Origin: Branchiostoma floridae
Taxonomy: Eukaryota > Chordata > Leptocardii > Amphioxiformes > Branchiostomatidae
NCBI RefSeq assembly: GCF_000003815.2
Contig: NC_049982.1
Span: forward strand, 29,997,648-30,051,133
Direction of reading: 5' to 3'
DNA length: 53,486 nt
The notes under the pieces were generated by a model. It did no database searches. It was not told the origin of the DNA and was given only the letters and a program-made list of their open reading frames with translations. Of this stretch, positions 21,901 through 33,000 are shown in pieces. A program made the position numbers and the translations under genes. Every line of letters begins with the position of its first letter. Position 1 is the stretch's first letter.

Positions 21901-24900
21901 TATTTCTTTTTTGAGTAATCGTCTTCGGAAAGTTTTGACAAAAATTACCTTGCAATTTCAACACCAATCGCTGGGGGCCCAAACGTATGCCCTTCTTTCC
22001 TAGCACAACAGCTATCTACCAACCATCAATCGTAACCACGGCTTATTCAGAACACGAGATATAAAAAAAAAACATGTTTCGCTGCAGTTCCAAGTGAAGC
22101 CGTTATGGGCCGAAGATTCCCGTAATTATTTCCGTTTTTGTCACACGCCACCAACACAGCAAAATCATTCACCATTCAGCAACAGTTCTTTAGTTATCTT
22201 GAGTTGACACAAACAATCACAGACATACATACACATGTGAAAATATTACACCCATGAATATTTCAAAGGGTAATAAAGCTGCTTGTCACCATGTAAACAA
22301 CACGTATCGTAGCATGAACATGAACATACTATTACCCAGTATTTGTGTCTTATTTATTACCTGTAATATCTTTTCTGCAAGAAATAGAAAGTTTCTGTAT
22401 TTCACTTTAATAAAAAAAACTGCTTTGATGGTGAACCCTTGCAGGTCTTTTACTTGATCTATAAGAATTCTTACGTTTGAGCCCCGCGAGCACGCACTGA
22501 CATGTACCTGTAAGTAGTGCGTGCTCGGAGTCATGTTTGAACCCAGTTTGAGCGTGCGTGCTACGAGTCATGTGATCTTCGTTTTGCTAACTATAGACAA
22601 GCGTCCCGGGGCACTCTGCCCCAGTTCTCCCGCCTGATAGAAACAAAATGCCGCTAGTCGAAGAAGTGTTTTTCCCGAGGATGATGTTGGTGCACGTAGC
22701 CGGGCCAGTAGTTTCGCCTCAAGCTATCTGGAAGACGAGGAACCACCCCAGGTTAGTGAAAATCGTAACGTCCTTCAAGCTTAGTCTAAACAATACTTTT
22801 TTTGTATAGAATAAGGCGGAACTCGGAAGCGATTTGTAGTACCGGTTACTGTTAAATACACCGCAATTTTATGACACATTTTCGTCTGCACTTGTACCCC
22901 AATATGCCTCATAATTCAAGGACTAATGCCGACTTCGTGTACAAGAGTTTTTGTTCTCGGCGATGTGTTGTTGATTATCTCTCCTGGTGATTTGCGCGAA
23001 AACAAAAAACAACAACAAACAAGTTACTTGTAATCTATCCCGACTCGGTCATTCAACAGTATTGTTGGGTGTGTAACAAAGCCCATCACTTGCCCCATTT
23101 CAACTTTTGGGATGTCCATAGACCAAGAATGCATGATCATGCATGCATGATCTGTGTATATTATTTTCTTTTTTCTTCGGGTTTGGCAGAAATTTCTTGG
23201 GAGAAAAGAAGAAGGGAATCTTATTACCTAACATCCATACTTTTGACGTTTGATCTGTTTCTGTGTTGTTTTATGTTCAACATTTTATTTGACGTAGAGA
23301 AATACAGTTGATACGTGGTCATTCGAACAATAGGTTTATCCATAGGGGATTACAGTATGATCAGGCCACACTCAGGGTGTACACGATTGCAGAGTATAAA
23401 AATTGAATTTAAAGAGTAGATTTGTTTCTTGGTCTTCAAATTGTGTTCACTGAAACTGTTAATGTCATCTGTGTACAGTCACATTGATTTTGATTCTAGA
23501 TTACGTAGTATTCAAGTAGGACTTGTGTTTACTGTTGACTAAGTCACTTTAGCTTGCAAAACAACATCTGGTTTGTGTAGAACTGGCCCGGATCTAATAG
23601 TGGATCTTTGGGCCCCCCGGGGATCAAAGTTGTTAATTGGATGCAGTCGCTCCCAGGGTCTAACCTACACGTGGGATCCCCACTCACTCCCGCCATCAGA
23701 TCTTAGGGAGCAGGCTGCATCCTCAGATCAGAGGTACACAAGCGCTGTCCAAAGTAGTACAAACACGCGAAGGTTTTAGATGTTCGTATTTATTTTTTGT
23801 GATATACATATGTATTTGACCAGTCTCAGGATTATGATCATTGTTTTTTGTGATTTATTGGTTGGTATACAGCTGACCCAGGTCAGCAACGGAGGGATGT
23901 ATATGAAAAGACAACCGCCGAACTTTAATATCAGTTGGAGACGAAACGCTGCTCGAAGAGGTCATGGCTTCGTAAGTACAGTCTAATGTTTGATTATAGC
24001 CGTCCTGTACTATGGTGGTGATATACACACGTTTTAAGTTTTCCATATACATGAAATACACCCAAGAAATTGAAGAATGTGTGTGTCCGGCCGCTGCTGA
24101 CATCTGCGATTGATTGTGTAATGTTTACTTATTTGCGGACGGAACCTGTGTGATGGAAATATCCCTATCTATTCAAAAGGATCATACAGCATGACAACAA
24201 GGAGGCTTCAGTTAGAAACCTCCATTTTAAACATTTTAGTGTTTTATTAGTTTTTCTTTTCCCTTTAGCAAGACGTTAATGAGATGTGTTTTTGGAAGAG
24301 TTTGTATGTTTTATTCAATATTCGCACAAGCAACACGCCTAACTGGGGGTAAATATCATTTCATTGATGAATAGATGATGATAAAATATTTTTCTCCTTT
24401 GGAGTAACAACTATGTACGATGTTATTTCTTGATCTGTTTACGATTGTGGGTTGTCGTGATTTCCCGGACCATCCAGCATGTCTGGTACTAATTAAGCTG
24501 GAATGGCTGCGGAGAGACCGCGTGTGGTCGAGATCAAAACACAAACATACAGTATTCCGTATTTGTGATTTAGCATCATAGCTTATCAAAGAGACGGATG
24601 GAAACTCATTGAATTCGGGACAGTTTTAGGTCGTATCCGAAGAAATGATTATTGATTCAATCCCTATGTACCGAAATATCTGCGTTCCGACGTACAAGCA
24701 TATCTAATCTCAAAGACGAAAGTCGTTTGTGTATAGAAGGGGCGGATTTTGTTTGAGACTTTGGAAGAGCATTGCCCAAGATACAGTTGAAGAATCTTCA
24801 TGACTTTTGGCATGTATATAGCTTGAATAATGATTTATCTAATCAAAATCAAATCATGCTCTCAAGAGCTAATTTCCTTAACTGAGAAGAGTTTATAAAT

Positions 24901-27900
24901 ATGATGGGACTCTTGGACATATGACATACGATACTAAAATTCCTGACATGCATGTAGGAAAAACGGACTCACACTATACTATTAGGCTAGCCCCTGATTA
25001 AACTTTTTTATATTTAGTATATATATATTATGGGAACTTGGTTGCCATGGGCTTTCCTTCGTCTGAGAAGGATAAATCTTCTGTCATATTTGTCAGTGTC
25101 TACTTGTATGTTGCTTCTGTATGTCCGTTGTAATATCGTCTTGTTAGTTCATATTGATTTTTGATTCATTTTGGTTTATTTGTTTAGAGTGATTTGTTGC
25201 CCAAAGTCGGAGAAAGTGTCTCCTATAGCTAGGTTCTGGAGACTTAATATTTGGGCAGATTGTGCAGACTGGAATATTTGTAACTTGATTAGATGGATAC
25301 CACAGATTCTTTGTAAATATTTCATTTACTTTGTATCCCATTGTCAGAGACAGTTGAAAGTTTCAATGTTTTGTCCATGTACAGGGTAGAAGTCAGATCA
25401 AACCGCCGTGGTCTCCAGGGCTCCATCGACTGCCTTGCTGATGGGAGGAGTTAACCGGTCAGTGTGATGTGATTGAGTGCGCCTGATGAAAGCGCAGACA
25501 TAGGGGTGTAATCAATGCAGACTTGTTGGAATATATCAATCAGCTAAGGTGATCATGTTGAGATGAGTGTGTGTCCTAAGAGCGACGAAGACAAAATATC
25601 CCTGGCACCCGTAAAGATGTTAACCATGACTCCACAACCCCGCCACGCCACGCACTGCGACTCTTTTCGTTTATTTTTGTTCTCTCTACGTACAGCAGTG
25701 CCTACAACATATCTTAGCTGTGACGAGCATCCAAACAGCCGTACAACGACTGTGTCAAATTTATGAGTTGGCTTTCAATTGGAAGAAACCGCTATTTCCA
25801 GTATCAGTGTATCCGTTAAGTATTTGAAACGGTCGATGTGATCTCTGTGTTTTCTCTCGATCCCAACAGACTAACCATACATACTGGACACGAGTGACAA
25901 CGTCAAGGTGTTCCTGACACCCGTACCTGTGTCCACCAGGACGACGCAGTTTCGCCACAACGTGCACATGGACTCCTACCACGACAGGGAAAGTCAGTGG
26001 AGTCCGTGCAAGTCAGTGAGACGAGCTGCATCACTGAAGGAGCCGGAATAGACGTCCGTGTGCCTTATAAAGTCGGGAAGGAGCTACAAATCACCCAGAA
26101 CAGCACCGTCGACAGGAGGAAGATAACGAGAGGGGAGTGCCAGACCAGTAGCAGATCTAGAATAGCCAATCGATTGCACTGCTACAACCATAGTGAACCT
26201 AAAACTAGTTAGAGAATTCACGGACTAGTTTTGAGGTGATTTATACCATTACTGTGCATTTTAGTGTACTGGGTATACATTGCAGTAGTAGTTGATTGTG
26301 CATGTGTATCAAAGAACCGTACATAAGGTTAACCTCAGCGACGACGGACCGAGTCAAACCGGAGATGGATGTAGTAAAGGAGAGAACCGCCATAGGAATG
26401 TTCAGTACAATTATTCTGTATCCAACCTGTGACCGAAGTTAGCGGGGTCAGCATTATGTAGTAACGTCAAAACACTTAAACAGTCTCCCGTGCCAAGTGT
26501 ACGGAAAACCTTGTCTCTGCGTCATTCCTTTATTCTAGCTGTGCTAGTCATAGTCTTCAAAGCAGAATCTAAACAACGTGAAATCCATTGGTTTCATGAC
26601 TTGTGTGATATATGTGACTTATTAACATTTCACAATCAGGCTTTACTTAATATGTATCTATATAGCCGGTATAACCGCCCTTCGGCGTAACACACCAGCT
26701 TCAATTCCAAACGACAATTACCTGAAATCACTTCACTTTATATTTTATAGATATCGACATAAAACTGACATATTCGTCTTCATTATTTGTTTTGACCCCG
26801 TGAAAGCTCTCAGTGGTTAAGTCATGTTCAGGGACCCCCAGCAAAGTGGGTGTTGGCTCCCCTAGCAACGCATAGCAACAAACTTTGACCCCAATTTTCA
26901 CAGATTTTCCCTATTGTTCACTAATTGCCCCATCTCCACCTACTGTGAAAACTTTTCAGGTGGGGTGCTGCTGGGCCAGGTGAGAAGGTACCTGGCACCA
27001 CGTGAAGTGTGAATGGTCATCATACAGGGCTGTCTGGGAATCCAAGCTAGGATGTGTATTGAAACAAATTGAACTAGAAAGGCCACATTTTCAAAAAAAA
27101 AATGCAGTATGTTTCCAAAGGGAAGAGTAAATTTGTCACAAAAAAGCGAAATAAAAGGCCATTGTCAAACTTGCAATGCCCTGTTCGCAATATGAACGAG
27201 TTGTGTGTATAAGATATAACGTTATGCTTAAGAAAACAAGAATAGATAATAAACTTCCAAAGTGGGTCTATATAACCTCCTTGCTTGCACCATCATTACA
27301 GAATAGCGATCTTTAGAAATGTTCGTTATAAACTGTTTTAGCCTACATCACAGTACTTTTTCTGGCTGGCGACGGAAGAAACAAAAATAACACAGGCCAG
27401 TAGTCCAGTATAAACAATGCTAAGTATGTTTCCTTCAGAAACATAACGATGTGTTCAAATCCAAAAATGTTTACTGTGTTTACAAATGTCTAGTGTTTGT
27501 AGTTTGGTAACGTTAGATCCACATGTCGACAATTCACAAAGGATATTTGTAATAACTTCAACTTACTTCAGCAAGGAGGTTTAGTAATTGACTTCCGTCA
27601 GACTCCTGGAGATTTGAATCACATAAACTGAGTTCACAATAATCTGACTTTTCCTTGACTTAAAAGCCCATGGGGAGTTGCTCGTTTGCGCAAGATGGTC
27701 GTCTTTAATACAAAAAGGGATTCAAGACTCAAAAATTACCAGTGATTTCTTTGATTGACTTGGAGAGAGAAAAAAACATCAGAAATTTCAGACGAATTCC
27801 CCACCAACCCCTTATCCCTCCTGGGTTTGCTATGGACTGACTGAGAAATGTTTGTTTACTTTGTTAGAATTGGGGATACACATTGATAATGCATTGCTGT

Positions 27901-29447
27901 TATTTGTATAGTCTCTTATATATCATAGGCCTGGGCCTGACCATAATTTTCTTGGAAACTGTTATTGAAAAGTTGTAATAGGGTAAAGAGAATTATTTGC
28001 ACCACCTAAAAGCAACCCAAGCTGCGTCTGGCAGGTAAGCCAGTGCCAGGTAAAGGTGTAAACAAGCCGTGAACTACCCATTGTTCTGGCCAGGTAGTCT
28101 GCCTTCCTACTGTGAGGGCGCTGTATCAACAAGTTAATTGGCCATATTGTTCGCAAATCACAACAAGAAGATCAGATTTCACATCTGCAGATGCCAAAAG
28201 TCTAAATTTTGTAGTCCTTTTTCTAATCAAGTTGTGCACGCTGAGACAATAGTCTTCCAACTTACAAAACATACAGGTGGAAAGGAGACAAGTTGTACAA
28301 CAATCTCCTGTTGAGACCATTCTCTTAGGGGGATCCGGTGCTAAGCTATGGCTTCATGAATATTTCCAAAGGCCTGTTTTTGTCAAAATTTTGTAAATAT
28401 CATTAGATATCTTTCTTCTAATTACATTTATAGATATAGTCTCAACAGGATGTTGTAGATTGGTCTTTGCTGCATACGTACATACCAAATTTGTGCTGAA
28501 AAAATATTTCTGCGCGATGCACAAGGCGTTTGAAGGTATCAACATTGTCTAGTTCTTATTAAATTAATATTGAGATATGCATAAGGTATATGCGAAATGA
28601 ATATAGTCAGATTACATCTAATCAACATTAAGCTTCAAAACATGTCAGCAATTCCAGACAAAAACATCAAGTAACCGTTGTACAACGCAGGAAAGTAAGG
28701 GCAGCAGTTAATTAGGCTGAAAGGCCGAAACATGACTTAGGGTTACTGAGAGCATATCATCCCAAAGCTCAAAAGACAAAGGCGAAAGCTATTTTTCTAC
28801 CCTCCAAAGTCATCCTTTCTATAGCTCCAAACGACAACCACTTGAAGCATTCCATTCCAAATTGCAAAAAGCACAAGCTTATATAAGAAATAAAAGCTGG
28901 GACATATTGATCTTCATTATGATATTCATAAGCATGCGAAACATCGTAACAATCTGTAACAGTGTGTACTGCCTATGATGTGCAAGGATTGCAGTCATTA
29001 CCGGTTATGTGAAAAGACCGTTCCTTAAATCATTAATCCTGACACAAAGAATGCCTNNNNNNNNNNNNNNNNNNNNNAACAAAGAACGTCACACCCCCGA
29101 GTATAGCCAAAAATCAATTCCCAAGGGAATGCGTTCGTGGAATTTTCTAAATTCTTTCAAAGCGATCGTAATACTGTAGAAAATGCCTCCGCCCCTGAGG
29201 CGTCGCCAAAAATACGTGGCGGACGTGGCCCCCCACGTACAGACAAATTGCACGTACGGCGGGTTGTGCCCTTAGCCTTACTCACCTTCATTGCGTAAGC
29301 GAAGGGATCCGTCCCACCCATGTGTAGGGTCTGGCTGTAGTAGATAGAGTAGTGTAGTCTGTGGCAGAGGATCGGCAGTACGACGCAGAACATCGCGACG
29401 AACAGGAGAAACACATCGTACAGAGGACGTCGGGCGCAACGCTTCAT
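18927..29447 (-). CDS. PGAP4: PGAP4/TMEM246-like GPI-glycan GalNAc transferase
   Basis: Two exons: 29447-29286 (54 codons, donor AATGAAG|GTGAGT) and 19994-18927 (acceptor ATGGAG|GTT), both phase 0. They give 409 aa against about 403 for the human protein. PGAP4 is a Golgi enzyme that adds a GalNAc side chain to GPI anchors. Exon 1 supplies the N-terminal membrane anchor (residues 9-28, DVFLLFVAMFCVVLPIL) followed by CHRLHYSIYY, which matches the vertebrate CHRLLHSYFY segment. Exon 2 has the start of the transferase fold (IGIVTVNRQ), KEKEDYIYCL, then LQDDALA at 197-203. It also has the tandem membrane pair inserted in the fold that typifies the family (about 260-280 and 290-312), QADGCCMPAILY and the C-terminal AVEPNLFSHIGMYSS. 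The catalytic acidic triad is QDD here, where vertebrate PGAP4 has EDD. Starting at the first in-frame ATG of exon 2 would translate intron and MITE sequence, so the splice is preferred. Homology assigned from memory of the family. Confidence 0.85.
20054..20205. mobile_element. TAATCTCC-type MITE in PGAP4 intron
   Basis: 152 bp, ends CAATCTTTATGCAGATCCTA and TAGGATCTGCTTGGGGATTA. Flanks AATGAACGT (20045-20053) and AATAAACGT (20206-20214) are a 9-bp target duplication with one change. It sits about 60 bp from the acceptor of PGAP4 exon 2. Translating upstream of that exon on the minus strand runs into this element. Confidence 0.85.
20319..20730. mobile_element. Large palindromic DNA element, GGGCACAACCC family
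   Basis: Two arms of about 165-180 bp are inverted copies. Left: CGTTCAGGCTGTACAGGGCA, GGCGTGTCTGCGTGCTCC, CGTACGGAGGCGG. Right: CCGCCTCCGTACG, GGAGCACGCAGATACGCCGT, TGCCCTGTACAGCCTGAACG. The centre carries GCTAAGGGCACAACCCGCCG, which is the terminus of the copies at 46044 and 47004. It therefore looks like two partial elements joined head to head. No transposase. Confidence 0.8.
20790..22030. repeat. Intronic stretch with lancelet repeat pieces
   Basis: 20790-20990 is a worn sense piece of the GCATAATTAATGAG family. 21795-22030 is an antisense piece, with CAAAAATCATGAAAATCCGTT and the GGGGGCCC end landmarks. Between them I see no exon or clear repeat. Confidence 0.5.
22641..25441 (+). CDS. 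Candidate three-exon gene nested in PGAP4 intron
   Basis: Three short plus-strand exons join in one phase. Exon A 22641-22751 (after CGCCTGATAG, before CCCCAG|GTTAGT) has 37 codons including RSVFPEDDVGARSRASSF and YLEDEEPPQ. Exon B 23873-23971 (after GGTATACAG, before GGCTTC|GTAAGT) has 33 codons: LTQVSNGGMY, then a basic end SWRRNAARRGHGF. Exon C 25385-25441 (after TCCATGTACAG) has 18 codons, GRSQIKPPWSPGLHRLPC, then TGA. Every junction is phase 0 and GT-AG. No start codon is in frame in exon A, so at least one 5' exon is missing. The product would be charged and probably disordered; I do not recognise it. Exon C also reads open in a second frame, which weakens the model. Confidence 0.35.
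25875..26051 (+). CDS. Candidate terminal exon, unknown protein
   Basis: A frame of about 58 codons ending at TAG 26049 has strongly coding-like composition with GC-ending codons: VKVFLTPVPVSTRTTQFR, HMDSYHDRESQWSPCK, RRAASLKEPE. A good acceptor (TTTTCTCTCGATCCCAACAG, ending 25869) lies just upstream, but an in-frame TAA at 25872 follows it at once. The true acceptor may therefore be elsewhere, or the exon may be decayed. It lies downstream of the nested candidate gene in the same orientation and could be an alternative last exon of that locus. Confidence 0.3.
   Translation, partial: PYILDTSDNVKVFLTPVPVSTRTTQFRHNVHMDSYHDRESQWSPCKSVRRAASLKEPE
26052..29056. other. PGAP4 intron, no gene recognised
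   Basis: AT-rich intronic DNA. Around 26820-27060 there is a GC-richer patch (CAGGGACCCCCAGCAAAGTG, CTGGGCCAGGTGAGAAGG) that looks like an old repeat. I see no exon. Confidence 0.4.
29057..29077. other. Assembly gap (21 N)
   Basis: Run of N within the PGAP4 intron. Confidence 0.99.
29185..29280. mobile_element. Half GGGCACAACCC element abutting PGAP4 donor
   Basis: Reading minus, the exon 1 donor GTGAGTAA is followed directly by GGCTAAGGGCACAACCCGCC, the terminus of the family also at 46044 and 47004, then TACGTGGGGGGCCACGTCCG. Only one end is present. The inner sequence (TTTGGCGACGCCTCAGGGGC) recurs at 48882-48901. Confidence 0.75.
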
Positions 29448-30379
29448 CGTGAAGTCAACAATATAACCACAGATAGTATTCACGGCGAAAGTCAACCAAC
29501 GAAGACACTTGTTTGCGAAGAAACTCACATATATACAGAAGGAGACTTCGTCAAGTCGTTGCACCTTGCAGTTGGAAGTTTTAAGTAATGCTAACAATAT
29601 CACTACTACCTTTCCTTCCAGGGTGGAAGAAATCGTCTACACATGGCGTGTGTCCCAACCACGTACACTTGGGGGGTTCCGTTACTTGGGGCGTGGTTAA
29701 TAAAAGGTCATGACCTCAAGTGCAGGAACAATTTACTTTTAGAAGGGGGCAGTGTAAACAAAGAAATAATTACAATAATGATGAGATTACAAAAGATATT
29801 ATGCACAAATGAAATGCATTCTTTTAATAGCGAACACTGGATGTGTAACAGCTTGTACTATCTGTAAATCCTCTAAAAACTACTGCTTATAATAAGACTA
29901 AGGAAGCTGGCACACCCGCTCAATGGTATAGCTAGCTATGGGACACCTGTTACCAAGGTCACAAGTATCAGAATATGGTATCTATATGTGACTTCTGCAA
30001 GTAGTGATAACAAAATCCATACAATTTCATATGTGAGAAACAACGAAGCAAGAACTGTGGTGGAAGAAGATGGAAGAAACATGGAAGAAGTACAAGCTGA
30101 CTTTTTAGCACGTATGCGTTGGTTTGGTTGGTGGAATTTGCTGCACAGGTGTATCATATTGCAACTGCCTTTGTCGGCTGCAGTTCAATTGATCGCTAGA
30201 CGCCATGCGTGTAACAGATCGTGTAACAGAGCCGCACGTGTGTGTCACTGTGTCAACAGAAACAGGACACTTGATCTCTAGACGCATTGTAAAACAGGTC
30301 ATGGTGTGACGGGAGAGCTTGGCATGAGCTTGTAATGTCCCAAAGAATTTGGCTCCTAATGGTATCGATAAGTCTGCCG
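29448..30379. other. Upstream of PGAP4, no other gene seen
   Basis: The PGAP4 frame stays open up to 29603 on the minus strand. The 5' untranslated region and promoter should lie here, but I cannot point to a TATA box or start site with confidence. Nothing else recognised. Confidence 0.4.
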
Positions 30380-30399
30380 TTTTTTTTTTTTTCTAAATC

Positions 30400-30834
30400 A
30401 GGTTCGTAGGGCCTGATGTTACCATCATGAAGATGAAGAGCGGCCCATAGCGATAACTGTAGCAGCATTTCTTCTTACTAAGTCAGAAACATCAAGCTTA
30501 GGCAAGCTTGACTTCACTGACTCAATAGGCGAAGCAGGGGTTACGAGGCTGCTCGGGAAATTCCCTACCGCATTTTGGCCGGAATGGTTTGATCCGCTCA
30601 CATCGCACCATCGCACATGTGGCGGGTTCTTTTACGTGCCCGGGGTGTGGCTCTCCCCAGACACGGGACCTCCATTTAACGTCCTATCCGAGGGACGACT
30701 CATTTTCACTTGAGTAAAGTCGTGTTAAGTGCCTTTCCCTAGGGCACAAGACCGGTAGCACGGCAGGCGGATTCGATCCCGCAACCTCTCGGTCAAGAGG
30801 CGAACAATATACCACTGCGCTACACGGTCCCACA
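30400..30834 (-). mobile_element. tRNA-headed SINE with Deu-like body
   Basis: On the minus strand it starts GGGACCGTGTAGCGCAGTGG, a polymerase III A box. A B box (GGGATCGAATCC) follows, and between them a tRNA-like anticodon arm (CCTCTTGACCGAGAGG). The body has GGCACTTAACACGACTTT, GAGTCGTCCCTCGGATAGG, ACGTTAAATGGAGGTCCCGT and GCACGTAAAAGAACCC, landmarks I associate with deuterostome (Deu-domain) SINEs such as those of lancelets. CAGGTTC at 30399-30405 and 30835-30841 may be the target duplication. Alternatively the T-run at 30380-30392 could be its A-tail. Confidence 0.8.
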
Positions 30835-31004
30835 CAGGTTCTTTTATGTGACGAGATTTGACGCCTGAGCAACCCAATATAGCTGAGTCAAGACTGTAGT
30901 CAAGACTGAAAAGACTGTAGAATTCAGTACATAGCTTCTGTGTAATGTCTATTATTAAATTATCTTCTAACTTTGTCGAGAAAATTATGATTTTGCTGCC
31001 GTGG

Positions 31005-31009
31005 ATGTG

Positions 31010-31080
<71 letters not shown>

Positions 31081-31092
31081 GTGCCTGTGAGT

Positions 31093-31143
<51 letters not shown>

Positions 31144-31156
31144 TGTGTGCGTGTTT
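31005..31156. repeat. (GT)n microsatellite
   Basis: About 150 bp of GT dinucleotides interrupted by TTTGT, CCTGTGA and GAGTGT variants. Open frames across it are artefacts. Confidence 0.97.
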
Positions 31157-31399
31157 GTATTGCATGCAACCTTGGTATATATGGCATTAACACGATAAAC
31201 AAGAGCCAGATGTACCACTTCTGTGCCGCCACAGAAAGTACACACACATCCACGACAACAAAATCGTAATTTTCTGGACAAAGAAATATAAAATGGACAT
31301 AACACCTTAGTTATGTACTGAATGCTACAGTACATACTTTTAAGCGTTTCTTGAATCAAACAAATTTCACCCACACAATGAATTTCAGCCAGTACCTTT

Positions 31400-32035
31400 T
31401 CCTCCCTAATGTATAGTTTTCATTACTTCACCAGAACAATTTGTCACAAAGTAATTGCAAGACCTATACAGACATGTAAACAGACAGGACAGTGTCCGGT
31501 GAATATTTACACTTGCCTTGATTGAAACGACGCATGAGGAAAACAACTGAAATGAAGTAATATTCGTCCATGTGTCCGTGAGGTTTGCAACTGAAATGAC
31601 ATTCAAATTGTTCGTACCTACCAATGGCGTTACATACAATAATATAAGGACTTTTGGGAAATAATTTCAAACAACATATTAATACAACAACGCAATTTTA
31701 TTACACATTAAAACTTTATTTCCTTACCAATGATGTGTCATCAAATCTTCATCAACTTTATCAAAACACAGTTACAAAACGTTGGCGATTGTATCGCACT
31801 GATAAATAGACAATGTGTGTGATGAATATTTAGACTTTGGTTGACGTGGTAACTCAAATAGCTTTCAAACTTTTCATATGGTGAGGAAGTTTTCCTCAGA
31901 CAAATTTCAAACAACATGGTTACACGAAGTTGACGTTGGCAATTACTACACAAGAATAATATGCAATGCATATTCAGAAAGCCTTTGATTGAAATTATGA
32001 CGCAGGAGGAAAAAGAGTGAGGCATAGTCATTCAT
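31400..32035 (+). repeat. Dispersed repeat, left flank of LRR gene
   Basis: Begins TTTTCATTACTTCACCAGAA, then CAATTTGTCACAA, GACAGTGTCCGGTGAATATT, ACTGAAATGA and CTACCAATGGCGTTACATAC. A second internal unit starts at about 31720 (TTACCAATGATGTGTCATCA, GATGAATATTTAGACTTTGG). Matches 36413-36900 in direct orientation and more distantly 18300-18745. Confidence 0.75.
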
Positions 32036-32204
32036 CAATTATCGGAGCAAGCGCCGGTCTCGTATTTTCTTCTCTCCGCACATTTACGTTTTGTGCATGA
32101 AGCAACAGAAAGGCACCCATGCACCCGTTCTTCAGGTAGGCCGGTACCTGCTTACTTTGTTTGCTTAGGGCAGTCCGTTGGTGCCGACGACTGCAACACT
32201 GCTA

Positions 32205-32600
32205 GCTGTCCGCATGAGTTCTGATGTGGCTGATCAGACCGATTCTAGATCTGCATGTCCATCTGCTGACGACGCATATGTAGTTGCCGGGTGTGTGTGT
32301 CGTTCGAGGGCTACTGATGTCTTCTGCTCTCCTCGCACTGCTGGTTGTAACTAGTACATGTAGCAACTCCCGCAGTGCATTCCCGTCTCCATCTATTTCT
32401 GTCGGCAGCAGAGACCACAAGACCCTCAAGTTTTTGTGGTTTGCCTTTAGGTTGTCCTTGAAGCGTTGTGCTACACCAAATCCCCACCCCCCACCTTCCC
32501 CTTGCAGTTTGTTTGCCATAGGTGAGTACAATGGCCGGTATAGGCCGATACCAAAGCATAGAGCTATGACAAGTGTATTGGTACGGTACCAATAGGCTTC
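32205..32600 (-). pseudogene. LINE 3' remnant (RT C-terminus, zinc-finger tag)
   Basis: On the minus strand the end reads TCRSRIGLISHIRTHADS then stop. This is the C2H2-like tag that closes many LINE ORF2 proteins, with one cysteine of the usual C-x-x-C replaced (YICVVSRWTC). Upstream, in a second frame, DRNRWRRECTAGVATCTSYN and QQCEESRR fit the preceding part of such proteins, so at least one frameshift is present. Only about 130 codons survive. Confidence 0.6.
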
Positions 32601-33000
32601 CGCAAAGGAAGTAGAACAATTCAAATCGAGAATATCTGTCCGAGTAATCTTCTATACTCTATTTCTAACATCTGAAGCGCTTTTCAGATGACGTATACTA
32701 GGCCAAAGGTTTCCAAAATCTAGCACCGAGCTTTCATCGCTTGTGAAAAAGAAACGTATTTTTCAGCAGCGAAAGCTGAAATTAATTTCTCAATCTGTAG
32801 CCCACAAATTACATATTTGAAAAAAAAAAACACAGGCAAAATGTATCCATATTAAGCATAGAAATTGGATCATTACTGAGAAGACTCAGCTGACACCATC
32901 TTGTGCGGAATGCTTCCAGACCAGTATGCTGAATATACAACCTACAGGTAAGTCATAACCATTTTTTTTCGGACGAAAGTTATATATCCGAACAGACCGA
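32601..33000. promoter_or_regulatory. 5' flank of the LRR gene
   Basis: AT-rich DNA between the LINE remnant and the LRR start codon. A perfect-looking donor (CCTACAG|GTAAGTC) ends at 32949, only about 50 bp upstream of the ATG, with no acceptor at a workable distance before the coding frame. Either it is unused or a 5' exon here serves another transcript. No TATA box at a convincing place. Confidence 0.3.

Noticed and set aside
30735-30831. A functional tRNA gene
   Set aside because: A and B boxes are present but the anticodon loop and acceptor stem are poor, and the sequence runs on into a SINE body.
30945-31374. Long His/Thr or Cys/Val-rich open frames
   Set aside because: They translate the (GT)n microsatellite in several frames.
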